Positions 22,850 through 33,018 of a stretch of 64,000 bases of DNA are shown in pieces. Source of the stretch: Faecalibacterium sp. GTDB taxonomy: Bacteria; Bacillota; Clostridia; Oscillospirales; Ruminococcaceae. The notes beneath the pieces are model-generated. The model was given only the letters and a program-made list of their open reading frames with translations, made no database searches and was not told where the DNA came from. A program made the position numbers and the translations under genes. Location: contig JARHYC010000006.1 in assembly GCA_029264955.1 (NCBI GenBank), forward strand, positions 1-64,000. The letters run 5' to 3'. Each line of letters opens with the position of its first letter. Position 1 is the stretch's first letter.

Positions 22850-24271
22850 TTAGAACTGAATCTGCTCTTCGATGTAGTTTTTCAGCTCGCTGATGGGCAT
22901 ACGAACCTGCTCCATGGTATCACGGTTACGGACGGTAACGCAGTTGTCCGCCTCAATACCCTTAGCTTCATCACCCACGGTATCGAAGTCGACAGTGATG
23001 CAGAACGGAGTACCGATTTCGTCCTCACGGCGATAACGCTTGCCGATAGAACCAGCGTCGTCATAGTCAACCATGAAATACTTGCTCAGCTCGTTGCGGA
23101 TCTCCATAGCCTTGCCGCCCAGCTTCTTGCTCAGAGGCAGAACAGCGCACTTGAAGGGAGCCAAAGCCGGATGCAGGTGCATAACAACACGCACATCTTC
23201 CTTACCTTTTGCGTCCACCATGTGCTCCTCATCATATGCCTCGCACAGGAATGCCAGAGCAACACGGTCACAGCCCAGAGAAGGCTCGATGACGTAAGGA
23301 ATATAGTGCTCATTGGTTTCGGGGTCAAAATACTCCAGGCTCTTGCCGGAAGCTTCCTGATGGCGGGTCAGGTCGTAATTGGTACGGTCAGCCACACCCC
23401 AAAGCTCGCCCCACTCAGTGAACGGGAAGGCATACTCAATGTCAGTAGTCGCACGGGAGTAGAAAGCCAACTCTGCGGGCTCGTGGTCACGCAGACGCAG
23501 GTGTTCTTCCTTGATGCCCAGACTCTTCAGCCAGTTGAAGCAATAATCCTTCCAGTATGCGAACCACTCCAGATCGGTACCGGGTTTGCAGAAGAACTCG
23601 CACTCCATCTGCTCAAACTCACGGGTACGGAAAGTAAAGTTACCCGGGGTGATTTCGTTACGGAATGCCTTACCAACCTGACACACGCCGAAGGGCAGCT
23701 TGCGGCGGGTCGTGCGCTGAATGTTGGCAAAGTTGACAAAAATGCCCTGTGCGGTTTCGGGGCGCAGGTAGCAAGTAGAGCTGCTGTCCTCAGTAACGCC
23801 GATTGCCGTCTTGAACATCAGATTAAACTTACGGATGGGGGTAAAGTCGTGCTTGCCGCAGATGGGGCAGACAACGTCTTCATGCTCTGCGATAAAAGCG
23901 TCCATCTCGTCAAAGCTCATCGCATCCACATTCACGTCAGGGTGTACGTCGCCGATCAGCTTGTCGGCACGGTGACGGCTCTTGCAGGCTTTGCAGTCCA
24001 GCAGAGGATCACTAAAGCTAGCCACATGACCGGTGGTTTTCCAGGTTTCCGGGTTCATCAGAATAGCTGCATCCAGACCCACGTTGTAGGGGCTTTCCTG
24101 TACAAATTTCTTCAGCCATGCTTTCTTCACGTTGTTTTTGAATTCAACGCCCAGGGGGCCGTAGTCCCAGCTGTTGGCCAGACCGCCGTAAATCTCAGAA
24201 CCAGGGAATACATAGCCGCGGTTCTTGCACAGATTGACGATCATATCGAGGGTCTTTTCACGATGTTCCAT
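22850..24271 (-). CDS. glyS: Glycyl-tRNA synthetase, alpha2 type
   Basis: A 473-residue class II synthetase of the dimeric (archaeal/eukaryotic-like) type, in contrast to the alpha2beta2 GlyQ/GlyS enzyme. Motif 1, motif 2 ([24 protein letters not shown], seen at about 210-233) and motif 3 (EPSLGCDRV) are present. A CxxC zinc-type insertion (CKACKS and CPICGKH) occurs near residues 85-170. The ATG at 24271 has AAAGGAG upstream; a 69-codon in-frame extension is rejected because it crosses the promoter and leader. Complete. Confidence 0.95.
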   Translation of the reverse strand: MEHREKTLDMIVNLCKNRGYVFPGSEIYGGLANSWDYGPLGVEFKNNVKKAWLKKFVQESPYNVGLDAAILMNPETWKTTGHVASFSDPLLDCKACKSRHRADKLIGDVHPDVNVDAMSFDEMDAFIAEHEDVVCPICGKHDFTPIRKFNLMFKTAIGVTEDSSSTCYLRPETAQGIFVNFANIQRTTRRKLPFGVCQVGKAFRNEITPGNFTFRTREFEQMECEFFCKPGTDLEWFAYWKDYCFNWLKSLGIKEEHLRLRDHEPAELAFYSRATTDIEYAFPFTEWGELWGVADRTNYDLTRHQEASGKSLEYFDPETNEHYIPYVIEPSLGCDRVALAFLCEAYDEEHMVDAKGKEDVRVVMHLHPALAPFKCAVLPLSKKLGGKAMEIRNELSKYFMVDYDDAGSIGKRYRREDEIGTPFCITVDFDTVGDEAKGIEADNCVTVRNRDTMEQVRMPISELKNYIEEQIQF

Positions 24272-24310
24272 AATAATGCTTTCTCCTTTTTTCGTGCGCG
24301 GCTGGCTGCC

Positions 24311-24347
24311 GCACCGTGTTGAAAACTGTCGGATTTTCACCCGGCAC
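24311..24347 (-). promoter_or_regulatory. Hairpin in the glyS mRNA leader
   Basis: Arms 24311-24325 and 24334-24347 form an imperfect stem with an 8-base loop in the roughly 110-base leader. There is no T-box core, and I could not match a known glycine riboswitch. Confidence 0.4.
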
Positions 24348-24389
24348 AATCTGCCCCTTACATATATGATAAAACAAAGGCATACGAAA

Positions 24390-24418
24390 AGTTTAGCCCA
24401 CTGGGGTGCTTTTGTCAA
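24390..24418 (-). promoter_or_regulatory. glyS promoter
   Basis: TTGACA at 24413-24418 and TAAACT at 24390-24395, 17-base spacer, minus strand. Confidence 0.75.
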
Positions 24419-24480
24419 CGATTCCGGTATAATCCACAGGATTTTCCCGGTGTACCTTTCGTCACTTTGCTTGTGCAAAA

Positions 24481-24512
24481 CAAAAAAGGCATCGATCTTT
24501 CGATCGATGCCT
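24481..24512 (-). terminator. Terminator after tRNA-Leu
   Basis: 11-bp perfect stem (24487-24497 with 24502-24512) and TTTTTTG on the minus strand, beginning two bases after the tRNA CCA end. Confidence 0.9.
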
Positions 24513-24513
24513 T

Positions 24514-24600
24514 TGGTGCGGATGAGAGGACTTGAACCTCCACAACCTCGCGGCCATTAGAACCTGAATCTAACGCGTCTGCCAATTCCGCCACATCCGC
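24514..24600 (-). tRNA. tRNA-Leu(CAG)
   Basis: An 87-nt class II tRNA on the minus strand. Acceptor GCGGATG/CATCCGC, D-arm GCGGAATTGGCAGACGC, anticodon stem TTAGA/TCTAA with loop TTCAGGT (anticodon CAG, reads CUG), a long variable arm, T-arm GGAGG-TTCAAGT-CCTCT, and an encoded CCA end. It has its own consensus promoter and terminator. Confidence 0.97.
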
Positions 24601-24638
24601 TTATTCACTTTGCCACCACTCTTGCGGCGACGATGTTT

Positions 24639-24667
24639 ATTATACTCACATACTCAGCTTTTGTCAA
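24639..24667 (-). promoter_or_regulatory. tRNA-Leu promoter
   Basis: TTGACA at 24662-24667 and TATAAT at 24639-24644 with a 17-base spacer, minus strand; a perfect SigA promoter. The gene-free stretch 24601-24916 holds only this and the divergent mrp promoter. Confidence 0.88.
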
Positions 24668-24823
24668 CCATTTTTTTATTTTTTCTGATTTCCTTTTTTC
24701 ATCTCCTTACTTTTATTCGCACATACGTCAAATAGACAATCTCTTCATGTGCACCTCCTTCGCTTTCTTGCTCCAATTTCAGCCTGTCCACTTTTCTCTT
24801 CAGTTCCTTTTCTCTTGGTCCAT

Positions 24824-24852
24824 TTGTCAACCGTCCGTAAACGTGCTATACT
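24824..24852 (+). promoter_or_regulatory. mrp promoter
   Basis: TTGTCA at 24824-24829 and TATACT at 24847-24852, 17-base spacer, with TGC before the -10. Confidence 0.7.
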
Positions 24853-24916
24853 ATGCTAGGTTTATCCCTGTCAGGCTTGCCCTGCAGTTTATTCTATTAG
24901 AAAGGAACAATTTACT

Positions 24917-25741
24917 ATGAGCGAATGCAATCATGACTGCAGTAGCTGCAGTCAGAGCTGCTCTGAGCGTAAGCAGAGCCTGCGCAAGGCAGCAAACCCC
25001 AACAGCAGCATCAAAAAAGTAATCGGCGTCGTTTCCGGTAAAGGCGGTGTCGGCAAGAGCATGACCAGCGTTATGATGGCTGTGGAAATGCGTCGTCGCG
25101 GCTACAATACCGGTGTGCTGGATGCTGATATCACCGGCCCGTCCGTCCCCAAACTGCTGGGCGTACACGGCCGTGCTACCGCCGATGACAAAGGCTGCTG
25201 GCCTTTGAAGAGCCGCTCCGGCATTGATGTCATGAGCATCAACCTGCTGGTCGAAAACGAGGAGGATCCCGTTGTATGGCGTGGTCCCGTGATTGCCGGT
25301 GCCGTTGAGCAGTTCTGGACCGACGTTGTCTGGAAGGACGTAGACTTCTTGTTTGTGGATATGCCTCCGGGAACTGGTGATGTGCCCCTGACCGTATTCC
25401 AGAGCCTACCCGTTGATGGCATTATTGTGGTCACCAGCCCTCAGGAACTGGTTAGCATGATCGTAGCCAAGGCTGTGAACATGGCTAAGATGATGAACAT
25501 CCCCATGCTAGGCATCGTCGAGAACATGAGCTATGTTGTCTGCCCGGATTGTGGTAAGCACATCAATATCTTTGGCGAGAGCCACATCGATGAAGTTGCT
25601 GCCAAGCACGATTTGTCCGTGCTGGCAAAGATGCCCATCGATCCCAAGCTGGCTGAACTGGCTGACGCCGGTATGGTCGAGACTTATGCAGCGTCTCCTC
25701 TGGCTGGCGCTGCTGATGCAGTCGAAAAGCTGCTGAAGTAA
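24917..25741 (+). CDS. Mrp/NBP35-family Fe-S carrier ATPase
   Basis: A 274-residue ApbC/Mrp-type protein that carries [4Fe-4S] clusters to apoproteins. It has the deviant Walker A GKGGVGKSM (about residues 41-49), the switch VDMPPGTGDVPLT and the C-terminal CPDC cluster site. An N-terminal four-cysteine motif (Cys4, 8, 11, 15) recalls Nbp35, where an extra cluster binds. It ends with its own terminator and is thus monocistronic. AAAGGAAC lies before the ATG. It fits with the nearby MinD-ferredoxin ATPases, which belong to the same superfamily. Confidence 0.92.
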   Translation: MSECNHDCSSCSQSCSERKQSLRKAANPNSSIKKVIGVVSGKGGVGKSMTSVMMAVEMRRRGYNTGVLDADITGPSVPKLLGVHGRATADDKGCWPLKSRSGIDVMSINLLVENEEDPVVWRGPVIAGAVEQFWTDVVWKDVDFLFVDMPPGTGDVPLTVFQSLPVDGIIVVTSPQELVSMIVAKAVNMAKMMNIPMLGIVENMSYVVCPDCGKHINIFGESHIDEVAAKHDLSVLAKMPIDPKLAELADAGMVETYAASPLAGAADAVEKLLK

Positions 25742-25747
25742 TCTTTT

Positions 25748-25781
25748 GTCCTGTCCCGATTTTCGGGGCAGGACTTTTTTA
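25748..25781 (+). terminator. Terminator after mrp
   Basis: 12-bp stem (25748-25759 with 25763-25774) followed by TTTTTTATT. Confidence 0.9.
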
Positions 25782-25820
25782 TTGCTTTTGGCAATGATAA
25801 CTAGATTTTTTACTTTCCTA

Positions 25821-25849
25821 TTGTAAGCCGGCAGAAAGAAACGTATAAT
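25821..25849 (+). promoter_or_regulatory. gdhA promoter
   Basis: TTGTAA at 25821-25826 and TATAAT at 25844-25849 with a 17-base spacer, about 65 bases before the start codon. Confidence 0.75.
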
Positions 25850-25910
25850 ATTTTTAATCGCTTAGCCGCTATATCGGCGGTCAGCATTCCAACACAGGAA
25901 GGGAAGGTAA

Positions 25911-27269
<1,359 letters not shown>

Positions 27270-27280
27270 TCTGCCACAAA

Positions 27281-27320
27281 TAAAAAAGAGTGTGTCCGAA
27301 TGGACACACTCTTTTTATTT
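27281..27320. terminator. Bidirectional terminator between gdhA and the PASTA protein gene
   Basis: 15-bp stem (27282-27296 with 27301-27315), T-rich on both strands. Confidence 0.9.
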
Positions 27321-27346
27321 TCTGTACTGTTCTCAACAACAGTTTT

Positions 27347-28981
27347 TTACTGTTGTGCTTCTGGGGTTGGCTGCGGTGTGGCTTGCATCATTGCAATTTG
27401 CTCTTCATTCTTCACATCCTGATGCGGTTCCGCTGCGATATAAACAATTACTTCGCTACCCGGTGCAACTTCTTCACTGGCAGCAGGGTCCGTCTTGATA
27501 ACACAACCTGTAACGTAACTGCCGTCATTCGCCTGCATCACACAGCGCGCCGTCAAACCTTGTTTTTGCAGTTCCGCAACAGCACTTTCCTGTGTAAAGC
27601 CCACCACATTATGCAGCACCACATTCTCCGGACCCTTGCTGACGTAAAGCGTAATCATACGGGCACTATTTTCCGTGATTGTAGTATTGGCTTCCGGGTT
27701 TTGGCGAATAATTGTGCCGGCAGGCACATCTTCGCTGTATTCTTCCTGCAAAGAGAACCGGAAATGTCCTGTATACTGCCCGCTGGACTGAATCTGCGAC
27801 CAAGTCATACCCACAAAATCCGGCACATATTCTTTCTTTGCCGGGGTCGCCGTCGGTTCTGGTGTTGCGGTCGGAGCAGGTTCTGCTCCACCGATTTTTG
27901 TCCAGCCCCAAAAAACGAGCACTGCCAAAAAGCAGCTGAAAATGAGCACACCACTTAAGATGCCCATAAACTGATACTTATGGCGTTCCTTCTTTTTATT
28001 ATCTTTCTGCACAGCTTGTGCAGCGGTAGGACTAGTCAAACTGCTCATCAGCGTGTTGACTGTCTGGATACGATTTTTCGGATTCAGCGCCAGCGCCTGT
28101 TCCAAAATCTGAGACAACCATGCCGGCAGGTTCGGGTCTAAATTTCGTGCAAGCGGATTGGTATCTGCTACACGACGCTGCACCGCAGGCAGCGGTGCCT
28201 GACCTGTCACCATGCGATAAAAGACGGCTGCCAGCGCATACGAGTCTGTATAACGCCCCTCAAACTCCGCCTTATCATACTGTTCTGGTGCCGAGTATCC
28301 CTCATACAAATGTGCATGCAGCGGGCTCCCCAATGTGCGCAAACCTAAAGTTGCGTAACCGGAAAGACGCGCTTTTCCGTTTTCCTGTACCCGAATCGTG
28401 TTGGGACTGATTCCTCGATGCAGCAATCCTGCCTGATGCATTGCCGAAACACCTTCAAATACTGGCAACAGCATACTGCGCGCTTCTGCCGGTGGAATAT
28501 GTGTTCCCTTCATTTGCAGGTATTCGTTCAGCGGCATTCCCCCCGGATTTTCCAAAATCGCATAGGCAGTATTATTGGTTTCCACTACGTTCAAAACCGT
28601 TTCCAAACCGGTGCTTGGTGTGATTTTCATCAACTCTTTATACAAGTCAACAAAATCCATCCGCGTTGTTTTGTAAAGCACTTCACAGCCCGGCTTGGAG
28701 TGCAGAGCGCCGGTTTCATCGCGGTCTTCGGCTAATGTAACAGGCAAGTATTCTTTAATTGTTACACGCACCGGACCCTGCTGATCCACAGCTTGGTACA
28801 GCACACCCTCGCCGTCATTCGAAATAAACTCGCCAATGGTATAGCGATCCATCAATACCGTGCCGTATGGCAGTGTACCGTTGGGATTTTGATTGATCAT
28901 TCGTCTGCCGCAGAACGGACAAATCACCGATGCGACGGGCATCGACGAAAGACATTGGGGGCAAAATTTCATTTGGGGCAT
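27347..28981 (-). CDS. PASTA-domain membrane protein with a pseudokinase domain
   Basis: A 544-residue protein: zinc ribbon (Cys7, 10, 21, 24), an Hanks-type kinase fold (about 47-310), one membrane helix (about 347-370), a Thr/Pro/Glu linker and two PASTA repeats (about 395-525). The ATP-site lysine (VTIKEYLP, Lys76) and an APEQY motif remain, but HRD reads HRG (188-190) and DFG reads SGY (207-209). Catalytic Asp and metal-binding Asp are thus lost. PASTA kinases (PrkC) sense muropeptides; this one probably signals by binding only. The ATG at 28981 has AAAGGAG upstream. Confidence 0.85.
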   Translation of the reverse strand: MPQMKFCPQCLSSMPVASVICPFCGRRMINQNPNGTLPYGTVLMDRYTIGEFISNDGEGVLYQAVDQQGPVRVTIKEYLPVTLAEDRDETGALHSKPGCEVLYKTTRMDFVDLYKELMKITPSTGLETVLNVVETNNTAYAILENPGGMPLNEYLQMKGTHIPPAEARSMLLPVFEGVSAMHQAGLLHRGISPNTIRVQENGKARLSGYATLGLRTLGSPLHAHLYEGYSAPEQYDKAEFEGRYTDSYALAAVFYRMVTGQAPLPAVQRRVADTNPLARNLDPNLPAWLSQILEQALALNPKNRIQTVNTLMSSLTSPTAAQAVQKDNKKKERHKYQFMGILSGVLIFSCFLAVLVFWGWTKIGGAEPAPTATPEPTATPAKKEYVPDFVGMTWSQIQSSGQYTGHFRFSLQEEYSEDVPAGTIIRQNPEANTTITENSARMITLYVSKGPENVVLHNVVGFTQESAVAELQKQGLTARCVMQANDGSYVTGCVIKTDPAASEEVAPGSEVIVYIAAEPHQDVKNEEQIAMMQATPQPTPEAQQ

Positions 28982-29136
28982 TACGGGTTCTCCTTTATTT
29001 ACAGGACTTACCGGCAAAATAATTATACCGGTATTGGGGGCTCATCCGTATCATTTCGAGTCTATTTTGTGTCATCAGATGCTTACATCATCCTTTTCCA
29101 CACAAATCAGTATTCTCTTTTTTCACAAAAGGCAAA

Positions 29137-29158
29137 CTCCCCCGCGGTGGCGGAGGAG
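29137..29158 (-). terminator. Weak terminator after the nucleoside permease genes
   Basis: Stem CTCCtCCGC/GCGGgGGAG followed on the minus strand by TTTGCCTTTTG, 16 bases after the stop at 29174. Confidence 0.5.
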
Positions 29159-29173
29159 CTTGTTTTCTTTGTT

Positions 29174-30118
29174 TTAGCGGGAGCCCTTATCGTATGGTAC
29201 ACCCTCCGCCTTGGGTGCACGAGACTTACGAGAAGTAAATGCCAGCACCACCAGCGAGATGATGTACGGCAGCATATTGTATACTACGCTGGGCATATTC
29301 AGTGCTACCAGTAGATCGAAGCCGGAATACACATTACCCAAAGCGCGGAAGAAGCCAAACAGCAATGCTGCCAGCGCAATCTTACCCGGCTGCCATGCAC
29401 CGAAAATCATAACAGCCAGTGCCAGGAAACCAAAGCCTGCCACGCCGTTTTCAAATTTCCAGGCGTTGACGCCTGCGGTGATATACACGATACCACCCAG
29501 ACCACCCAGTGCACCGGAAATCAGTACACCTGCATAGCGCATCTTGTAAACATTGATACCAACAGAATCCGCAGCCTGGGGATGCTCACCGCAAGCCATC
29601 AGGCGCAGACCAAAGCGGGTCTTGTACAACACGACCCAGGAAATCACCAGTGCGGCAACAGCCACAATCATAAACCAGTTCAGGGTGAAATCACCAATAC
29701 GAATCATGAACATCTCACGAGCTGCAGTATAAGCGATTTCAGAGGAAACATCATTACCGCCGGACATTGCTGTGTTCATAGCCTTTACTGCAACGGTAGC
29801 TGCTGCGGTAGCCAGCATATTCATAGCCGTACCAGTGATTGTCTGATCCGCCTTGAAGTTGATAGCAGCCACGGCAAGCAGCAAGCTAAAAATCATACCG
29901 AATGCTGCACTCACCAGCAGGGTCGTAAGGATGATAATCGGAGCCCCCAGCGACACGGGCATAAATTTCATGCACAAAGCACCGCCCAGCGCACCAATGA
30001 CCATGATACCTTCCAGACCAATGTTAATGATACCACTGCGCTCCGAGAAGCAGCCGCCCAAAGCAACCAACAGCAGAACCGAGGCGAACAAAAGGGTATA
30101 TTGTATCAGAAGTGTCAT
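29174..30118 (-). CDS. Nucleoside ABC transporter permease (YufQ-like)
   Basis: A 314-residue permease of the BPD_transp_2 family with about eight to nine helices. It begins MTLLIQYTLLFASVLLLVAL and has ERSGIINIGLEGIMVIGA, the family signature in helix 2. In the BmpA/PnrA-type system it forms the channel with the second permease. Its start overlaps the stop of that gene (ATGA). Context with the BMP lipoprotein, cdd and deoD indicates nucleoside import. Confidence 0.92.
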   Translation of the reverse strand: MTLLIQYTLLFASVLLLVALGGCFSERSGIINIGLEGIMVIGALGGALCMKFMPVSLGAPIIILTTLLVSAAFGMIFSLLLAVAAINFKADQTITGTAMNMLATAAATVAVKAMNTAMSGGNDVSSEIAYTAAREMFMIRIGDFTLNWFMIVAVAALVISWVVLYKTRFGLRLMACGEHPQAADSVGINVYKMRYAGVLISGALGGLGGIVYITAGVNAWKFENGVAGFGFLALAVMIFGAWQPGKIALAALLFGFFRALGNVYSGFDLLVALNMPSVVYNMLPYIISLVVLAFTSRKSRAPKAEGVPYDKGSR

Positions 30119-31266
30119 TCCTTGCCGCCTCCTTCCTTAGCAGCTGCTGCCTGCGCCGCAGACAGCTTCTCATCATGCTTGCGGATCTTCTCCTGCATAA
30201 AGAACTTGAAGAAGGCCACAAATGCGCACATAAAGATAATCAGGCTGGCAATCAGGCTGGAAATCTGAGAACAGTAATACTGCAGATCCACATTGCCGCC
30301 GCCAGAAGTAATGTGCTGGATAAAGAATGCGGACAGAATCGAACCGATGGGGCTCAAGCCACCCAGGAATGCAACGGCAATACCGTTAAAGCCCATCAGC
30401 GGCACAGAAGAAATGGTGGTTTCCCACTCTTCGATACCGGTCAGGTACAGCATTGCAGCGCCCATGCCTGCCAGCGCACCGGAAATCATCATCGTCAGAA
30501 TAATATTCCGATTTTCACGCATACCACAATATTTTGCTGCGTTATAGTTCAGACCGGTAGCCTTCAGCTCATAACCAAACTTGGTTTTGTTTAGAACGAC
30601 CCAAACCACCAGCGCCATAACAATAGCCAGCGGGATTGCGATAGTCACGCTCTTTTCATTGCTGAACAGCTTTTCCAGGCCCATGCTGGGCAGCAGTGCG
30701 GAGGGGTTGCTGCCACGTACCTGCTTGGTGTATGGGCTGGTAGGATTCTTGACTTGCAGCAGGATCAAATTCGTCATATACAATGCGATCCAGTTCAGCA
30801 TGATGCCGGAAATAACCACGTTCACATTGCAAGCCGTCTTTAATAAGCCAGACAGACCGCCCAGCAGTGCGCCTGCCGCCATAGCAATCAGGACACACAG
30901 ATACCAGGGCAGATTCCATTTCAGTGCTGCATACAGGCAAGCGCAAGCACCCGCCACATACTGACCGGCTGCGCCGATATTAAACATACCGACCTTGTAA
31001 GCAAACAGTACCGAAAGCGCACACATCAGCAGCGGTGCTGTACGTACCAGAGTCTGTCCCAAATATTTCATCTGCAATTTCTGGTTAGGATACCGCCAGA
31101 AATTTTGTACCACAGCTTTGATCGCTTCCGCTGCACCACTGGGTTCGATCATCAGCAAAACCAAATAGCCGATAAACAAGCCGCCCAGAATGCAGAGCAG
31201 CGATGCCAGCAGTGTCTGAAAACCATCCTTACGGAGCAGCTTCAGCGTTTGTTTTTCTTTGTTCAC
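30115..31266 (-). CDS. Nucleoside ABC transporter permease (YufP-like)
   Basis: A 383-residue permease of the same family, with about ten helices and the signature KVGMFNIGAAGQYVAGA. It has a longer N-terminal first helix and a charged C-terminal tail (KHDEKLSAAQ). It overlaps the ATPase gene upstream and the YufQ-like gene downstream by four bases each, so all three are made together. Confidence 0.92.
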   Translation of the reverse strand: MNKEKQTLKLLRKDGFQTLLASLLCILGGLFIGYLVLLMIEPSGAAEAIKAVVQNFWRYPNQKLQMKYLGQTLVRTAPLLMCALSVLFAYKVGMFNIGAAGQYVAGACACLYAALKWNLPWYLCVLIAMAAGALLGGLSGLLKTACNVNVVISGIMLNWIALYMTNLILLQVKNPTSPYTKQVRGSNPSALLPSMGLEKLFSNEKSVTIAIPLAIVMALVVWVVLNKTKFGYELKATGLNYNAAKYCGMRENRNIILTMMISGALAGMGAAMLYLTGIEEWETTISSVPLMGFNGIAVAFLGGLSPIGSILSAFFIQHITSGGGNVDLQYYCSQISSLIASLIIFMCAFVAFFKFFMQEKIRKHDEKLSAAQAAAAKEGGGKE

Positions 31267-32795
31267 TGCTGTGCCTCCTTTCTCTTTGCGCCTGCCATAT
31301 ACAGACCCAACTCTTCTACCGTAGTCGTCTTGGGATCCAGTTCGCCTACGATCTCGCCTTCGTACATAACTAAGATACGGTCAGCCAGACTCATCACTTC
31401 ATCCAGCTCCAAACTCACCAGCAGAACCGCTTTGCCAGCGTCACGCTCTGCCACGATCTGTCGATGAATATACTCGATTGCACCTACGTCCAGACCACGG
31501 GTCGGCTGCACAGCAATCAGCAGCTTCGGATCACGGTCAATTTCGCGTGCGATAATCGCCTTCTGCTGGTTACCACCAGACATACTGCGTGCCATAGTAA
31601 CCGGGCCCTGACCGCTGCGCACATCATACTGCTCGATCAAACGCTGTGCATAAGCACGGATATTGTTTCGACGCAGGAACCCGAACTTGGTAAAGCGCGG
31701 TTCAAAATAATTTTGCAGAATCAGGTTATCTTCCAGCGAATAATCCAGCACCATACCGTGCTTATGACGATCCTCCGGAATATGGCTCATACCCATAATA
31801 GAACGCTGACGAATCGGCGTGTGGGTAACATCCTTACCGCACAGGGAAACCGTACCAGAAACCGGCTTTTCCAGGCCGGAAATGCCATAAACCAGCTCGG
31901 TCTGTCCGTTGCCGTCGATACCGGCAATACATACAATTTCACCGGCACGCACCTGGAAGCTGACATTCTTGACCGCATTGTTCTTATGCACCTTAGATGC
32001 AACCGTCAGCTTATCGACCTCCAGAACAGGCATTTCCGGCTTTGCGTCTTCTTTATGCACCACGAAATCAACATCACGACCAACCATCATGCGGCTCAGT
32101 TCCGCAGGAGTGGTATCTGCAATATTTACCGTTCCGATATACTTACCCTTGCGCAAAACCGAGCAGCGATCTGCAACCTGCATGATTTCATTCAGCTTAT
32201 GAGAAATGAACAGGATCGATTTGCCCTCAGCTGCCAGATTTTTCATAATCTGCAGCAGTTCCTGAATTTCCTGTGGAGTCAGCACAGCAGTTGGTTCGTC
32301 AAAAATCAGGATTTCATTGTCGCGATACAGCATCTTCAAAATTTCTGTACGTTGCTGCATACCCACAGAGATATCCTCGATCAATGCATCCGGATTGACA
32401 CTCAGGCCATACTTCTCCGAAAGTTCCATGACCTTTTTACGAGCCTGATCTTTTTTCAGAAAACCGTTTTTGCAAGGCTCCACACCCAAAATGATGTTTT
32501 CCAGAACTGAAAAACATTCCACCAGCTTAAAGTGCTGATGCACCATACCGATCCCCAATGCATTTGCATCATTGGGGTCCCTGATTACAACTTTCTCGCC
32601 ATCTTTTCGGATTTCGCCTTCTTCCGGCGTATACAGACCGAACAGGACACTCATCAGCGTGGATTTTCCGGCACCATTCTCCCCCAGCAGCGCGTGGATC
32701 TCGCCTTTTTTCAGTTGGATCGTGATGTCATCGTTTGCCACAATACCCGGAAAACGCTTGGTGATGTGCAGCATCTCCACTGCGTAATTTTCCAA
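31263..32795 (-). CDS. Nucleoside ABC transporter ATPase (YufO-like)
   Basis: A 510-residue protein with two fused ATPase domains, as in sugar and nucleoside importers. Domain 1 has GENGAGKST (about 38-46) and signature SVGMQQRTEIL with LIFDEPTA; domain 2 has GIDGNGQTE in place of a canonical Walker A and signature MSGGNQQKAIIARE with an AVQPTRGLD Walker-B region. The degenerate second site is normal for this family. First gene of the three-gene operon, with AAAGGAGG near its start. Confidence 0.93.
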   Translation of the reverse strand: MENYAVEMLHITKRFPGIVANDDITIQLKKGEIHALLGENGAGKSTLMSVLFGLYTPEEGEIRKDGEKVVIRDPNDANALGIGMVHQHFKLVECFSVLENIILGVEPCKNGFLKKDQARKKVMELSEKYGLSVNPDALIEDISVGMQQRTEILKMLYRDNEILIFDEPTAVLTPQEIQELLQIMKNLAAEGKSILFISHKLNEIMQVADRCSVLRKGKYIGTVNIADTTPAELSRMMVGRDVDFVVHKEDAKPEMPVLEVDKLTVASKVHKNNAVKNVSFQVRAGEIVCIAGIDGNGQTELVYGISGLEKPVSGTVSLCGKDVTHTPIRQRSIMGMSHIPEDRHKHGMVLDYSLEDNLILQNYFEPRFTKFGFLRRNNIRAYAQRLIEQYDVRSGQGPVTMARSMSGGNQQKAIIAREIDRDPKLLIAVQPTRGLDVGAIEYIHRQIVAERDAGKAVLLVSLELDEVMSLADRILVMYEGEIVGELDPKTTTVEELGLYMAGAKRKEAQQ

Positions 32796-32890
32796 AATAC
32801 GTACCTCCTTTTTTCACGCCCGGAGCAAAGCCGCCAGTGCCGTTGGGAGGCCTAACCGCACCGCCCTGCCGGGACATTTCAATTAGTTTT

Positions 32891-32919
32891 AGTATATCAC
32901 AAACTGCGTATGTTTTCAA
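32891..32919 (-). promoter_or_regulatory. Promoter of the nucleoside ABC operon
   Basis: TTGAAA at 32914-32919 and TATACT at 32891-32896, 17-base spacer, minus strand. The transcript has a 90-base G/C-rich leader (32796-32884) without a riboswitch that I recognise. Confidence 0.7.
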
Positions 32920-32962
32920 AAGAAACATGCCGCTTTTTCGGCAGTTGTCTACAATTTCCACA

Positions 32963-32995
32963 CAAAAAAGGGAGCACGCATCCTGCGTGCCCCCT
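32963..32995 (-). terminator. Terminator after the BMP lipoprotein gene
   Basis: Stem GGGAGCACGCA/TGCGTGCCCCC (32970-32993) followed on the minus strand by TTTTTTGTG. Confidence 0.88.
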
Positions 32996-33018
32996 TATAT
33001 CCTTTGGAGATAATCTAA

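Noticed and set aside
24302-24347. Resemblance to part of a cobalamin riboswitch (GGTGAAAATCC)
   Set aside because: The B12-box, the GCCACTG region and the expected fold are missing, and glyS is not a cobalamin gene.
31464-32510. A 348-codon plus-strand open frame
   Set aside because: Antisense of the ABC ATPase gene, whose Walker and signature motifs are clear.
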